This document shows positions 52,373 to 61,068 of a stretch of 64,000 bases of DNA, piece after piece (position 1 is the stretch's first letter; each line of letters starts with the position of its first letter). Under the pieces are notes generated by a model. That model saw only the letters and a list, made by a program, of their open reading frames with translations, was not told the origin of the DNA and did not search any database. This DNA is from Clostridiales bacterium (lineage in GTDB: Bacteria; Bacillota; Clostridia; Lachnospirales; Lachnospiraceae), in NCBI GenBank assembly GCA_018376135.1, contig JAHABX010000001.1:1-64000 (forward strand), written 5' to 3'. The translations under genes and the position numbers were made by a program.

Positions 52373-53874
52373 TGACCAAATACAGACTTCTGATGCTTAC
52401 CACATTGATGATATCCGGATGCTCCATCTGCTATGAACTGATCATCAGTGCGGTAAGCTCTTATCTGATGGGAGACAGTACGCTTCAGTATTCGATCACC
52501 ATCGGGCTTTACATGTCAGCCATGGGACTTGGCTCCTATCTTTCCAAATATGTGAAGAACCATCTGTTCAACTGGTTTGCCCTGATCGAGATGGGAGTTG
52601 GGCTGATCGGCGGAACCAGCGCGCTGGTGCTGTTCTATGCCAATCTGTATCTGGATACATATCAGCTTGTCATGTATGCGGAGATTATCCTGATCGGCAC
52701 GCTGGTGGGATTGGAGATACCGCTGCTGACCCGTATTATCGAGGATGACAATGAGAATCTGCGTGTAACGCTGTCTTCTATATTCAGCTTTGACTATATC
52801 GGCGGACTTGTGGGTTCCATTGCGTTTCCGCTGCTGCTTCTGCCGCAGCTTGGATACTTTGCCACTGCCTTTCTGACCGGATGTATGAATATTGCAGCGG
52901 CAGTCCTGATCATATTCAAGTATGCTCCCCGCATCAGAAAGGTACAGATTTATAAGACGGCAGTCCTGGCGCTTCTGCTGCTGATGACCATGGGAATGCT
53001 GTTTTCTGAAGACATCTCCAATCATGTGGAGGACGGACTGTACAGGGACAAGGTGATACTGTCCGAGCAGACCAGGTATCAGCATATTGTCATGACCAGG
53101 CATAAGGATGATCTGAGACTGTACATTGACGGCAATGTACAGTTTTGCTCGTTGGATGAATACCGTTATCATGAAGCCCTGGTCCATATTCCCATGTCCG
53201 CGGTGGCGAAACGGAATAAGGTACTGATTCTGGGCGGCGGTGATGGACTGGCAGTGCGGGAGCTTTTGAAATACGAGGAGCCCAGGATCACGCTGGTAGA
53301 TCTGGATGAGCAGATGATCTCCATCTGCAGAGAAGATCCGAATATTGCCGCGCTGAATGAAGGTTCACTGGACAGTGACCGGCTGACAGTCGTGACACAG
53401 GATGCATATCAGTATCTGGAGGAGACGGAGGAAAAGTTCGATGTTATTATTGTGGATCTTCCGGATCCCAATAATGAGGCACTGAACAAGCTGTATACCA
53501 ATGTATTTTACCGGCTGTGCAAACAGGCGCTGACAGAGGATGGCGTTATGACGGTACAGTCTACCAGTCCATACTATGCGCCGGAAGCCTTCTGGTGCAT
53601 CCATGACACACTGAAAAGTGAAGGCTTTCAGGTGAAGCCGTATCATCTGCAGGTTCCTGCCTTCGGAGACTGGGGCTTTCAGCTTGCTTCCAAAAAGGAA
53701 CTGAAAGGTGAGATACAATTTACAGTGGATACCAGATATCTGAGTGAGGAAAATGTGGAGGCACTTTTTATGTTTGGGAAGGATGAGCTTCCTCAGGGAA
53801 AGATCCGTATCAATTCTCTGTCCAGACCCGCGTTGATGCAGTATTACGCAAAGGCTGTTCGTGACTGGGAGTAA
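52372..53874 (+). CDS. Membrane-anchored spermidine synthase-like aminopropyltransferase
   Basis: 500 residues. About seven membrane segments (1-210) are fused to a SpeE-type Rossmann domain. The nucleotide loop is VLILGGGDGLAVRELLK near residue 285, then TLVDLDEQM, TQDAYQYL and the catalytic-site-like DLPDPN near 361. It could transfer an aminopropyl group from the decarboxylated SAM that the SpeD homologue would make, at the membrane. Family members of this length with an N-terminal membrane block are uncharacterised in the main. One-base overlap with DUF350 shows tight coupling. Confidence 0.85.
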   Translation: MTKYRLLMLTTLMISGCSICYELIISAVSSYLMGDSTLQYSITIGLYMSAMGLGSYLSKYVKNHLFNWFALIEMGVGLIGGTSALVLFYANLYLDTYQLVMYAEIILIGTLVGLEIPLLTRIIEDDNENLRVTLSSIFSFDYIGGLVGSIAFPLLLLPQLGYFATAFLTGCMNIAAAVLIIFKYAPRIRKVQIYKTAVLALLLLMTMGMLFSEDISNHVEDGLYRDKVILSEQTRYQHIVMTRHKDDLRLYIDGNVQFCSLDEYRYHEALVHIPMSAVAKRNKVLILGGGDGLAVRELLKYEEPRITLVDLDEQMISICREDPNIAALNEGSLDSDRLTVVTQDAYQYLEETEEKFDVIIVDLPDPNNEALNKLYTNVFYRLCKQALTEDGVMTVQSTSPYYAPEAFWCIHDTLKSEGFQVKPYHLQVPAFGDWGFQLASKKELKGEIQFTVDTRYLSEENVEALFMFGKDELPQGKIRINSLSRPALMQYYAKAVRDWE

Positions 53875-53891
53875 GCGGAAAATATAGTTAT

Positions 53892-53920
53892 TAGACAAAA
53901 GCTTTTCTTTGCTTTATAAT
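53892..53920 (+). promoter_or_regulatory. Promoter of the TlpA-like redox cassette
   Basis: TAGACA at 53892-53897, 17-base spacer, TATAAT at 53915-53920. It lies just after the spermidine-synthase-like gene and 50 bases ahead of the next start. Confidence 0.7.
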
Positions 53921-53969
53921 ACCCTTAGTGGACAAGGGACGATAAAACAGAAAGGATTTTTATGAATTG

Positions 53970-54578
53970 ATGGACAAAAAGAGATTGGGAAGTTATATGG
54001 CGATTGCTTTGTGCATGACCGCCATGGTACTGACAGGCTGCGGAAAGGATCCGCAGGACAGTTCGAAGGAAGAAGAGACTGCAGAGACACAGGCAACCGA
54101 AGGGGAAACACAGGAGGCAGAGGAGCAGACCGGGGTTTTTGGCGCCTTCAGTGCATATACGCAGGACGGAGAAGAAGTGACACAGGAGATTTTCGCGGAT
54201 GCGGATCTTACCATGGTCAATATCTGGGGAACCTTCTGCGGTCCGTGTATTCAGGAGATGCCGGCGCTGGCGGAGCTGTCGGAGGAATATGCGGAGAAGG
54301 GACTTCAGATCGTGGGAATCGTCAGCGATGTGATGGAGCCGGGGGGTGATGCGGCGCAGGAAGTCATTGATGCCACCGGAGCGGATTATATGCATATGGT
54401 ATTGTCTGAGGATCTCTACCGGAATTTTCTCTGGCAGGTACAGGCAGTGCCTACGACCATCTTTGTAGACAAGGATGGAAATCAGGTGGGCAGCATTGTG
54501 ATGGGAGCCAGAGAGAAAGAGGACTGGGTGACGGTCATCGATGAGATGCTTGGTGAGGTGGCAGATGAAGCAGAATAG
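53970..54578 (+). CDS. TlpA/ResA-family thiol-disulfide lipoprotein
   Basis: 202 residues. Lipoprotein signal with lipobox VLTGC, an acidic Glu/Thr-rich spacer to about residue 55, then a thioredoxin domain with WGTFCGPCIQEMP and the cis-Pro AVPTTIFVDKDG. It acts outside the membrane as a thiol reductase. The ATG at 53970 is part of ATGAATTGATG: an upstream ATG (53962) opens a two-codon ORF whose TGA overlaps this start. Overlaps the CXXC miniprotein gene by 14 bases. Confidence 0.88.
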   Translation: MDKKRLGSYMAIALCMTAMVLTGCGKDPQDSSKEEETAETQATEGETQEAEEQTGVFGAFSAYTQDGEEVTQEIFADADLTMVNIWGTFCGPCIQEMPALAELSEEYAEKGLQIVGIVSDVMEPGGDAAQEVIDATGADYMHMVLSEDLYRNFLWQVQAVPTTIFVDKDGNQVGSIVMGAREKEDWVTVIDEMLGEVADEAE

Positions 54579-54702
54579 GACGGCATGGTTTTTGATCCTC
54601 CTGGCAGCAGTGTTTCTTGGGACAGGCATCCTGCGGGGCGAGGCTGCGGTCGTTTTTACCAAATCTGTGAATATTTGTCTGGAGTGCATTGGAATTGGCT
54701 GA
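54565..54702 (+). CDS. CD1871A-type CXXC miniprotein
   Basis: 45 residues, one membrane segment (WFLILLAAVFLGTGILRGE), ending in NICLECIGIG with a Cys-x-x-Cys close to the C-terminus. This matches the tiny family named after Clostridioides CD1871A, typically placed between a TlpA-like and a 4Fe-4S membrane protein, exactly as here. The ATG lies within the end of the TlpA-like gene and the TGA precedes the next ATG by one base. It is probably part of a transmembrane electron relay (inference). Confidence 0.8.
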   Translation: MKQNRTAWFLILLAAVFLGTGILRGEAAVVFTKSVNICLECIGIG

Positions 54703-54703
54703 C

Positions 54704-55555
54704 ATGATATATAAGATTAAGAAGAAAGCACGGCTGTGGGTGCAGATCGTATTTACCGCTCTGACTAATGGATATGCGGCAGGCTTTGCCAGAGGGCGGA
54801 TCTACACAGGAGATTCCAAAGTGCTCTGTGTGCCGGGACTGAACTGTTATTCCTGCCCGGGAGCTCTTGGCTCCTGTCCCATCGGTTCTCTGCAGGCAGT
54901 GCTTGGCAGCAGGAATTATAAGTTTTCATTTTATGTGGCGGGTTTTCTCATACTGGTGGGAGCCATTGCCGGAAGATTTGTCTGCGGCTGGCTCTGCCCC
55001 TTTGGACTGGTACAGGATCTGATCTATAAGATCCCGTTTCCGGGGAAACGTAAAAATCTTCCGGGACATCAGGTGCTGGTCTGGCTGAAATACCTGATTT
55101 TGATTGGGGTTGTAATTTTACTTCCGCTTTTTGCGGTGGATATCGTGGGACAGGGATCTCCCTGGTTCTGCAAATATATCTGTCCGAGCGGAACCTTGAT
55201 GGCAGGAATACCGCTGGTATCATCCAATCCGCTTCTTCAGCAGGCAATCGGTTTTCTGTATTACTGGAAGGTGGGGATACTGATTGTGCTGCTTTTCCTG
55301 TCAATGATCGTTTATCGGCCATTCTGTAAATACCTGTGCCCCCTTGGCGCAGTCTACAGCGTGTTCAATCCGGTGGCGCTGTACCGATATGAGGTGGATG
55401 CTAAGAAATGTACCCGCTGCGGCAGATGCAGGAAAGCCTGCGGCATGGATATCTGTGTCTGGGAGAAGCCAAACAGCCCGGAGTGTATCCGGTGCGGAGA
55501 ATGTATCAGAAGCTGCCCGGAGGGCGCAGTTCGATCCTGTAAGAAGCATGAATGA
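54704..55555 (+). CDS. Membrane 4Fe-4S polyferredoxin (NapH/YccM-like)
   Basis: 283 residues with about five membrane segments. Cysteine motifs: CVPGLNCYSCPG, then three C-x3-CP loops (CGWLCPFG, CKYICPSG, CKYLCPLG) and two C-terminal ferredoxin-type clusters (CTRCGRCRKACGMDIC and CIRCGECIRSCPEGA). It would move electrons across or along the membrane, probably to the CXXC miniprotein and TlpA-like lipoprotein. The ATG at 54704 is coupled to the preceding stop; an in-frame TTG at 54689 is the alternative. Confidence 0.85.
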   Translation: MIYKIKKKARLWVQIVFTALTNGYAAGFARGRIYTGDSKVLCVPGLNCYSCPGALGSCPIGSLQAVLGSRNYKFSFYVAGFLILVGAIAGRFVCGWLCPFGLVQDLIYKIPFPGKRKNLPGHQVLVWLKYLILIGVVILLPLFAVDIVGQGSPWFCKYICPSGTLMAGIPLVSSNPLLQQAIGFLYYWKVGILIVLLFLSMIVYRPFCKYLCPLGAVYSVFNPVALYRYEVDAKKCTRCGRCRKACGMDICVWEKPNSPECIRCGECIRSCPEGAVRSCKKHE

Positions 55556-55580
55556 AATATAAAATGGGAGGGAATGTTTT

Positions 55581-56105
55581 ATGGAATTACTGGAACTTAT
55601 GAAAAGGCGCAGAAGCGTACGAACCTACACGGGGGAAGCTGTACCTGCCGAATACAAGGAAAAGATCCTGCAGGCAGGACTTTTGTCTGCATCCGGACGG
55701 GCGGTCCGTCCATGGGAATTTATTCTGGTCTGTGACAAGGAGATGCTTACGAAAATGGCATCTGCCAGAGCTGCGGGAGCAAAGATGCTGGAAGGTGCAG
55801 ACTGTGCGGTCGTTGTCATTGGGGATGAGGAAAAGACCGATGTATGGACGGAGGACTGCTCCATTGCCATGACGAACATGCACCTGATGGCAGACAGTCT
55901 GGGAGTGGGAAGCTGCTGGATACAGGGTCGTTTGAGAGAAGCTTCTGACGGAAGAACGACAGAAGCATATGTAAGAGAGCTTTTGGGTTATCCGGAGAAC
56001 TACAGGCTGGAAGCCATACTGTCCCTTGGTATGCCGAAGGATCATCCAAAGCCGCATACCCTGGAGGAGCTTCCGACAGGAAAAATCCATCTGGAGCACT
56101 TTTAG
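55581..56105 (+). CDS. Nitroreductase family protein
   Basis: 174 residues. FMN-binding RRRSVRTYTGEAVP at the start, ASGRAVRPWEFILV, and the C-terminal LGYPENYRLEAILSLGMPKDHPK are typical. NAD(P)H-dependent flavin reductase with unknown physiological substrate. GGGAGGG before the ATG. It follows the polyferredoxin gene by 25 bases and may share its transcript. Confidence 0.9.
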   Translation: MELLELMKRRRSVRTYTGEAVPAEYKEKILQAGLLSASGRAVRPWEFILVCDKEMLTKMASARAAGAKMLEGADCAVVVIGDEEKTDVWTEDCSIAMTNMHLMADSLGVGSCWIQGRLREASDGRTTEAYVRELLGYPENYRLEAILSLGMPKDHPKPHTLEELPTGKIHLEHF

Positions 56106-56126
56106 ACAAAAGAGAGGATAGAATTC

Positions 56127-57431
56127 ATGAAGAAAAATAAGAAAGCACTTGCCCTGCTTCCGATTCTGGTATTTTTGGTGATCTACATAGGAGTAGGCGT
56201 ATATTACGAATACATCAATCCGCAGGAGGGAGTACAGGGATTTTATGTGATGTCCGTGGTTGTGGCATTCATGGCGGCTTTGGCTGTGGCGCTGTTTCAG
56301 AACCGTTCTGTTTCCTTTGATGATAAGATGAAGATCTGCGCTTCCGGACTCGGAGACGATAATATCCTGATCATGATCTTTATCTTCCTGCTTGCCGGAG
56401 CATTCAGCGGTGTGGCTTCCGCTTCCGGCTGTGCAGAGGATACGGCGAATCTGCTTCTGAGCATTGTTCCGGGAAAGCTGACCGTACTGGGAATCTTTCT
56501 GATCGCATGTCTGATCTCCATGGCAATGGGAACCTCCTGCGGTACGATCACGGTCATGGGAAGTCTGGCATTCAGCATTTCCCAGTCGGCAGATATTTCT
56601 CTGCCCCTTTGCTTTGGCGCACTGGTGGGCGGAGCCATGTTCGGAGACAATCTTTCCTTCATCTCTGATACGACCATTGCGGCAACCAAGACCCAGGGAT
56701 GTCAGATGAAGGACAAGTTCCGGGAGAATTTTATCATTGCGCTTCCGGCAGCGCTGATCACCTGTGTGATCCTGCTGCTGATTGCGTGGAACGGAAATTC
56801 AGCAGACGCACTGGTCATTCCTTCCTATAACATTGCACGTGCACTTCCGTATTTTGTTATTCTTGCAGCTGCTCTGGCAGGCATCAATGTATTTATAGTG
56901 CTTGGCTGCGGTCTGCTCCTGTGCAGTGTGATCGGTCTTGGAAGCGGCTCTATTGCCGTACAGGGCGTCTTCAGCGCCATGGGAAGCGGTGTGAGCGGAA
57001 TGTATGAGACCATTGCAGTGACGATCCTTGCGACAGCCCTCTCTGCCCTGATCAAATACAATGGCGGTTTTGAAGCCATTATTGCTTTTATCAAAAAATA
57101 TTTCCACGGTGCAAAGGGCGGTCAGCTGGGTATTATACTGATCTCCATGCTGATGGACGTGGCAACTGCAAACAATACGGTAGCCATCGTGGTGACAGCC
57201 CCCATTGCTACAGATATCCGTAAGGAATACCATATAACTCCTCAGAGAACGGCATCCCTTCTGGATATCTCGACCTGTATCGTACAGGGAATCATTCCCT
57301 ACGGTGCACAGCTTCTGATTGCTGCAGGCATTGCAGGAATTTCTTCAATCCAGATCATTCCGTATCTGTTTTATCCGTATCTTCTGCTTGTATGTGTACT
57401 GGTGGCAGTTTTTGCAGGAAAGAAATCATAA
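56127..57431 (+). CDS. NhaC-type Na+/H+ antiporter family protein
   Basis: 434 residues, 11-12 membrane segments. Family features: ASASGCAEDTANLLLSIVP, CLISMAMGTSCGTITVMGSL, GGAMFGDNLSFISDTTIAAT, and ATANNTVAIVVTAPIA. These place it in the NhaC/MleN group, which exchanges sodium for protons or, in MleN, malate for lactate. The substrate cannot be fixed from sequence. Confidence 0.88.
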   Translation: MKKNKKALALLPILVFLVIYIGVGVYYEYINPQEGVQGFYVMSVVVAFMAALAVALFQNRSVSFDDKMKICASGLGDDNILIMIFIFLLAGAFSGVASASGCAEDTANLLLSIVPGKLTVLGIFLIACLISMAMGTSCGTITVMGSLAFSISQSADISLPLCFGALVGGAMFGDNLSFISDTTIAATKTQGCQMKDKFRENFIIALPAALITCVILLLIAWNGNSADALVIPSYNIARALPYFVILAAALAGINVFIVLGCGLLLCSVIGLGSGSIAVQGVFSAMGSGVSGMYETIAVTILATALSALIKYNGGFEAIIAFIKKYFHGAKGGQLGIILISMLMDVATANNTVAIVVTAPIATDIRKEYHITPQRTASLLDISTCIVQGIIPYGAQLLIAAGIAGISSIQIIPYLFYPYLLLVCVLVAVFAGKKS

Positions 57432-57446
57432 ACAAGGAGAAGCGCT

Positions 57447-57983
57447 ATGGATCAGGAGAAACTGGAAAGACAGATTACAGAATATCCGGTATGTGAATAT
57501 GCTTTTATCAATCCCGATGATATTTCTTTTCTGGATCAGGTGCGTTATATCTGCGAGACGGAATGCCCGCAGTACGGAAAATCCTGGTCCTGCCCTCCGG
57601 CAGTGGGTACTGTGGCGGAATGTGAAGCCAGATGCCGCAGCTATTCAGGCGGTTTTCTGTTCACGACGATCGCAGAAGTATCGGATGCTTCCAATATGGC
57701 CGAAACGCTGCCCACCCGGATGGAGCATGAGGAGATCACAAGGCATATCCGCGATCTGTTTCTGGAACAGTGCACGGATGTACAGGCACTTTCCACAGAG
57801 TCCTGTGCACTTTGTGAGACCTGCGCCTATCCGAAAGGACCCTGCAGATTTCCGGACAGAATGTTCCCGTGCCTGGAGAGCTATGGAATACTGGTGACAG
57901 AGCTGGCTGAAAAATACGGGCTTGGCTTTATGAACGGCTGTAATGTGGTGACCTGGTTCAGCCTGATCCTGTACAGAGAGTAA
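57447..57983 (+). CDS. DUF2284 metal-binding protein
   Basis: 178 residues, cysteine-rich: CETECPQYGKSWSCPPAVG near the start, CALCETCAYPKGPCRFP near residue 120. The pattern fits DUF2284, a presumed iron-sulfur or metal-binding family of unknown function frequent in anaerobes. It starts 15 bases after the nhaC stop with AAGGAG, so the two are probably co-transcribed. Confidence 0.88.
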   Translation: MDQEKLERQITEYPVCEYAFINPDDISFLDQVRYICETECPQYGKSWSCPPAVGTVAECEARCRSYSGGFLFTTIAEVSDASNMAETLPTRMEHEEITRHIRDLFLEQCTDVQALSTESCALCETCAYPKGPCRFPDRMFPCLESYGILVTELAEKYGLGFMNGCNVVTWFSLILYRE

Positions 57984-58000
57984 GAGACTGTCCCTCTGGC

Positions 58001-58026
58001 ATAAAATAAAGACCTCCACATATAGT
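58001..58026 (+). promoter_or_regulatory. Sigma-E-like sporulation promoter of yqfC
   Basis: ATA at 58001-58003, 15 bases, then CATATAGT at 58019-58026, a full match to the sigma-E -10 pattern CATAnAnT. yqfC and yqfD are mother-cell genes controlled by sigma-E in Bacillus. An overlapping TATAAT at 58026-58031 has no good -35. Confidence 0.55.
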
Positions 58027-58053
58027 ATAATAAACGTCCGGGGCGGGGATGCC

Positions 58054-58314
58054 ATGAAGTTTAAAGAGCGGATGGCAGAGAAGATGAAGCTTCCCAAGGA
58101 TCTGGTTATGGGGGCGGCAGTCCTGACTGTGACCGGAAGAAGCGAAGCCTATGTGGAGAATTACCGTGGAATCATTGAGTATACAGAAAACAGGATCCGT
58201 CTGCAGACAAAGACCTGTCAGATGATTCTGTGCGGAGAACATCTCCATATTGATTATTATACAGAGGACGAGATGAAGATATCAGGACAGATTGGAGAAA
58301 TCCGTTATTGCTGA
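58054..58314 (+). CDS. yqfC: Sporulation protein YqfC
   Basis: 86 residues, matching the size of YqfC. KMKLPKDLVMGAAVLTVTGRSEAYVENYRGIIEYTENRIRLQT in outline is the YabP/YqfC fold pattern. Expressed in the mother cell during sporulation in Bacillus; the molecular role is unclear. Preceded by GGGCGGGGA and a sigma-E-like promoter, and overlapping the start of yqfD. Confidence 0.9.
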   Translation: MKFKERMAEKMKLPKDLVMGAAVLTVTGRSEAYVENYRGIIEYTENRIRLQTKTCQMILCGEHLHIDYYTEDEMKISGQIGEIRYC

Positions 58315-59549
58315 CGAATATTCTGAAGTTTCTGAAGGGCTATGTGGTCATACGCTTGTCCGGCTATTCGCCGGAACGTTTTCTGAATCTGTGCAGCCAT
58401 CATCATATTGTTCTGTGGGGACTTACCTCCGTGGGAACAGAGTATGAGATGTGCATCAGTGTCAGCGGCTTTCGCGCACTGCGTCCGCTGGTACATAAGA
58501 CAAGAACGAAGGTCGTGATTCTGGAGAGACACGGCCTTCCTTTTATTCTGTATCGATATCGGAGCCGGAAGCTGTTCGCAGCGGGAGCGGTCGGCGGTCT
58601 TGGGCTTTTGTATCTGCTCTCTCTCTTTGTATGGAACATTCATGTAGAAGGAAACTACCGGCTCAGCGACCAGGTGATCCTCGCTTATCTGGAGGAAGAG
58701 GAGATCGTTCATGGTATGGCAAAGCGGAAGGTACACGGAGAAGTGATTGAAGCGAAGCTTCGAGAGCATTTTCCGGAGATCACCTGGACCTCCGCAGAGG
58801 TGAAGGGTACAAGGCTGATCATCCACATTCAGGAGAATGAGGATTCGGTTCCGAAGACTGTTCCGGAAGAGGAGCCGGCGGATCTGGCAGCTTCTGAGAC
58901 AGGCGTCATTGTATCCATGGTGGTCCGCAGCGGAACTCCTCTGGTTTCTGAGGGTATGGAGGTGCAGAAGGGAGATATTCTGGTGCAGAGTCGGGTAGAG
59001 GTGCTGGATGATGCAGGAGAGGTTGCCAGTGCTTCTTATGTCCATGCGGATGCGGACATCCGCATACAGAGAAGTGCATATTATGAAGCTTCCTTTCCCA
59101 TGCAGTATGTGAAAAAGGCGTATTCCGGGAGAAAACGGACACAGCTTTTTCTGACACTGGGAAAGAAAAAATTTGAATTTGCCCTTCCCCGCAGGAGCGG
59201 TTATGAGGTCTCCGACTTTATCACCAGTGAATTTCCGCTGAAGATCACCGAGAATTTTTATCTTCCGGTGGTTTTCGGAAAGCAGACCGAGCGGGAATAT
59301 ACTCCTGCCGATGCCGTTTACACAAAAGAAGAGGCAAAAGCCCGCGCAGAGGAAGAGTGGAAGCTCTTTTTTGAAAAATTAAGTATAAAGGGTCTTCAAA
59401 TTATTGAAAATAATGTTAGAATAGAAATCAGCGGAGAACTGTGTACTGCAAAGGGGGATTATCTCATTGAGGAATCCGCCGTACAGGAACAGCCTCCGGA
59501 AATCATCAGCCCGGATCAGGACGAAGAGCCTGACGGGGAAAGGGAATAG
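58308..59549 (+). CDS. yqfD: Sporulation protein YqfD
   Basis: 413 residues. N-terminal domain with YVVIRLSGYSPERFLNLC, a membrane segment near 93-113, an extracytoplasmic FtsQ/POTRA-like part (HVEGNYRLSDQVI) and an acidic tail. Belongs to the sporulation stage IV YqfD family. TTG start at 58308 with GGAG about 10 bases upstream, overlapping the last codons of yqfC. The next genes, phoH and ybeY, follow in the order usual for Firmicutes. Confidence 0.92.
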   Translation: MLTNILKFLKGYVVIRLSGYSPERFLNLCSHHHIVLWGLTSVGTEYEMCISVSGFRALRPLVHKTRTKVVILERHGLPFILYRYRSRKLFAAGAVGGLGLLYLLSLFVWNIHVEGNYRLSDQVILAYLEEEEIVHGMAKRKVHGEVIEAKLREHFPEITWTSAEVKGTRLIIHIQENEDSVPKTVPEEEPADLAASETGVIVSMVVRSGTPLVSEGMEVQKGDILVQSRVEVLDDAGEVASASYVHADADIRIQRSAYYEASFPMQYVKKAYSGRKRTQLFLTLGKKKFEFALPRRSGYEVSDFITSEFPLKITENFYLPVVFGKQTEREYTPADAVYTKEEAKARAEEEWKLFFEKLSIKGLQIIENNVRIEISGELCTAKGDYLIEESAVQEQPPEIISPDQDEEPDGERE

Positions 59550-59555
59550 ACGTAA

Positions 59556-60578
59556 GTGACATTAGAAGAAAATATTTTTGACATTCCGTCCGAACACGAA
59601 CAGAATGTGTGCGGACAATTTGACAGTTATCTGAAGAAGATTGAGAGAACCATCGGCGTGACAGTGGTCTCCAGAGACGGGAAACTAAAACTGATCGGCA
59701 ATGAAGCCCAGGTGAAAAGTGCAAAGCAGGTGCTCCTGGAGCTTCTGGAGCTGTCACAGAGAGGCAGCCAGATCACAGAGCAAAACGTAGATTATGCACT
59801 GTCCCTTGCCATGGAGAATCAGGGAGGAGCCCTTCTGACGGTGGACAGTGACACCATCTGCCATACGATCAGCGGCAAATCCATCAAGCCCAAGACCCTG
59901 GGGCAGAAGCAGTATGTGGACGCCATCCGCAGGGATATGGTTACCTTTGGCATCGGTCCTGCCGGTACCGGTAAGACGTATCTTGCCATGGCGATGGCTA
60001 TCACCGCATTCAAGTCCAACGAGGTGGAGCGGATCATCCTGACCCGTCCGGCGATCGAGGCAGGAGAGAAGCTGGGCTTCCTGCCGGGAGATCTTCAGAG
60101 CAAGGTTGACCCTTATCTGAGACCTCTGTACGATGCCCTGTATCAGATCATGGGTGCGGAGAGCTTCCAGAAGAACATGGAAAAGGGACTGATCGAGGTG
60201 GCGCCTCTTGCCTATATGAGAGGACGTACTCTGGACAATGCGTTTATCATACTGGATGAGGCGCAGAATACGACACAGGCACAGATGAAGATGTTCCTGA
60301 CCCGTATCGGCTTCGGCTCCAAGGTGGTAGTGACCGGAGATGCGACTCAGAAGGATCTGGCTCCGGATGTGAGATCCGGTCTTGAGATCGCGGAAAAGGT
60401 GCTTGGCAGGGTAGAGGGCATCTCTTTCTGTAAGCTGACCAGCCGTGACGTGGTGCGTCATCCGCTGGTACAGAAGATTGTGACGGCATATGAGGATTAT
60501 GAGAAGAGGACCGCACAGAGAAAGGAGAGCAATGACGTTAAGCGTAGAAAAGGAATACGGACTGGATCTCGGTCTTGA
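59556..60578 (+). CDS. phoH: PhoH-like ATPase
   Basis: 340 residues. N-terminal KH-like region and a C-terminal ATPase with Walker A GPAGTGKTYLAMA near residue 134 and Walker B AFIILDEAQNTT. Possible RNA-associated function; usually encoded with ybeY, whose product matures 16S rRNA. GTG start at 59556 with AAAGGGA about 10 bases upstream. Its last 47 bases overlap ybeY. Confidence 0.94.
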   Translation: MTLEENIFDIPSEHEQNVCGQFDSYLKKIERTIGVTVVSRDGKLKLIGNEAQVKSAKQVLLELLELSQRGSQITEQNVDYALSLAMENQGGALLTVDSDTICHTISGKSIKPKTLGQKQYVDAIRRDMVTFGIGPAGTGKTYLAMAMAITAFKSNEVERIILTRPAIEAGEKLGFLPGDLQSKVDPYLRPLYDALYQIMGAESFQKNMEKGLIEVAPLAYMRGRTLDNAFIILDEAQNTTQAQMKMFLTRIGFGSKVVVTGDATQKDLAPDVRSGLEIAEKVLGRVEGISFCKLTSRDVVRHPLVQKIVTAYEDYEKRTAQRKESNDVKRRKGIRTGSRS

Positions 60579-61029
60579 TTATGAAGGAATTGCAGAAAAG
60601 GTCATAGAGCAGGTGCTGGAGGAGGAAGGCTGTCCCTATGAGGCGGAAGTCCATCTTCTTCTTACATCGGATGAGGAGATCCACCGGATCAATCTGGAAT
60701 ATCGGGAGATCGACCGTCCTACGGATGTGCTGTCCTTTCCTCAGGTGGAATATGAGATTCCGGCGGATTTTTCATGGGCAGAATCCCATGAGATGGACTG
60801 CTTTGACCCGGATACTGGAGAGCTGGTACTGGGAGACATTATCATTTCTCTGGACAGGGTAAAGGAGCAGGCAGAGAAGTACAACCACGGTGTGAAGAGA
60901 GAATTTGCTTTTCTTATTGCACACAGTATGTTACACTTGTTGGGATATGACCATATGACAGAGGAGGATGCCGCCCGCATGGAGGGCAGGCAAACTGCGA
61001 TACTGGATCATCTGGGAATCAGCAGATAG
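60532..61029 (+). CDS. ybeY: Endoribonuclease YbeY
   Basis: 165 residues. Metal-binding motif H-x3-H-x5-H in HSMLHLLGYDH, preceded by VLSFPQ and LGDIIISLDRVKEQA. Single-strand endoribonuclease for 16S rRNA maturation and ribosome quality control. ATG 60532 follows AAAGGAG; an upstream in-frame ATG at 60490 lies deeper in phoH and lacks a site. The long overlap with phoH suggests coupled translation. Confidence 0.95.
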   Translation: MTLSVEKEYGLDLGLDYEGIAEKVIEQVLEEEGCPYEAEVHLLLTSDEEIHRINLEYREIDRPTDVLSFPQVEYEIPADFSWAESHEMDCFDPDTGELVLGDIIISLDRVKEQAEKYNHGVKREFAFLIAHSMLHLLGYDHMTEEDAARMEGRQTAILDHLGISR

Positions 61030-61068
61030 ATAAGAATACGATCATACAGATACATAAAGAGGATATCA

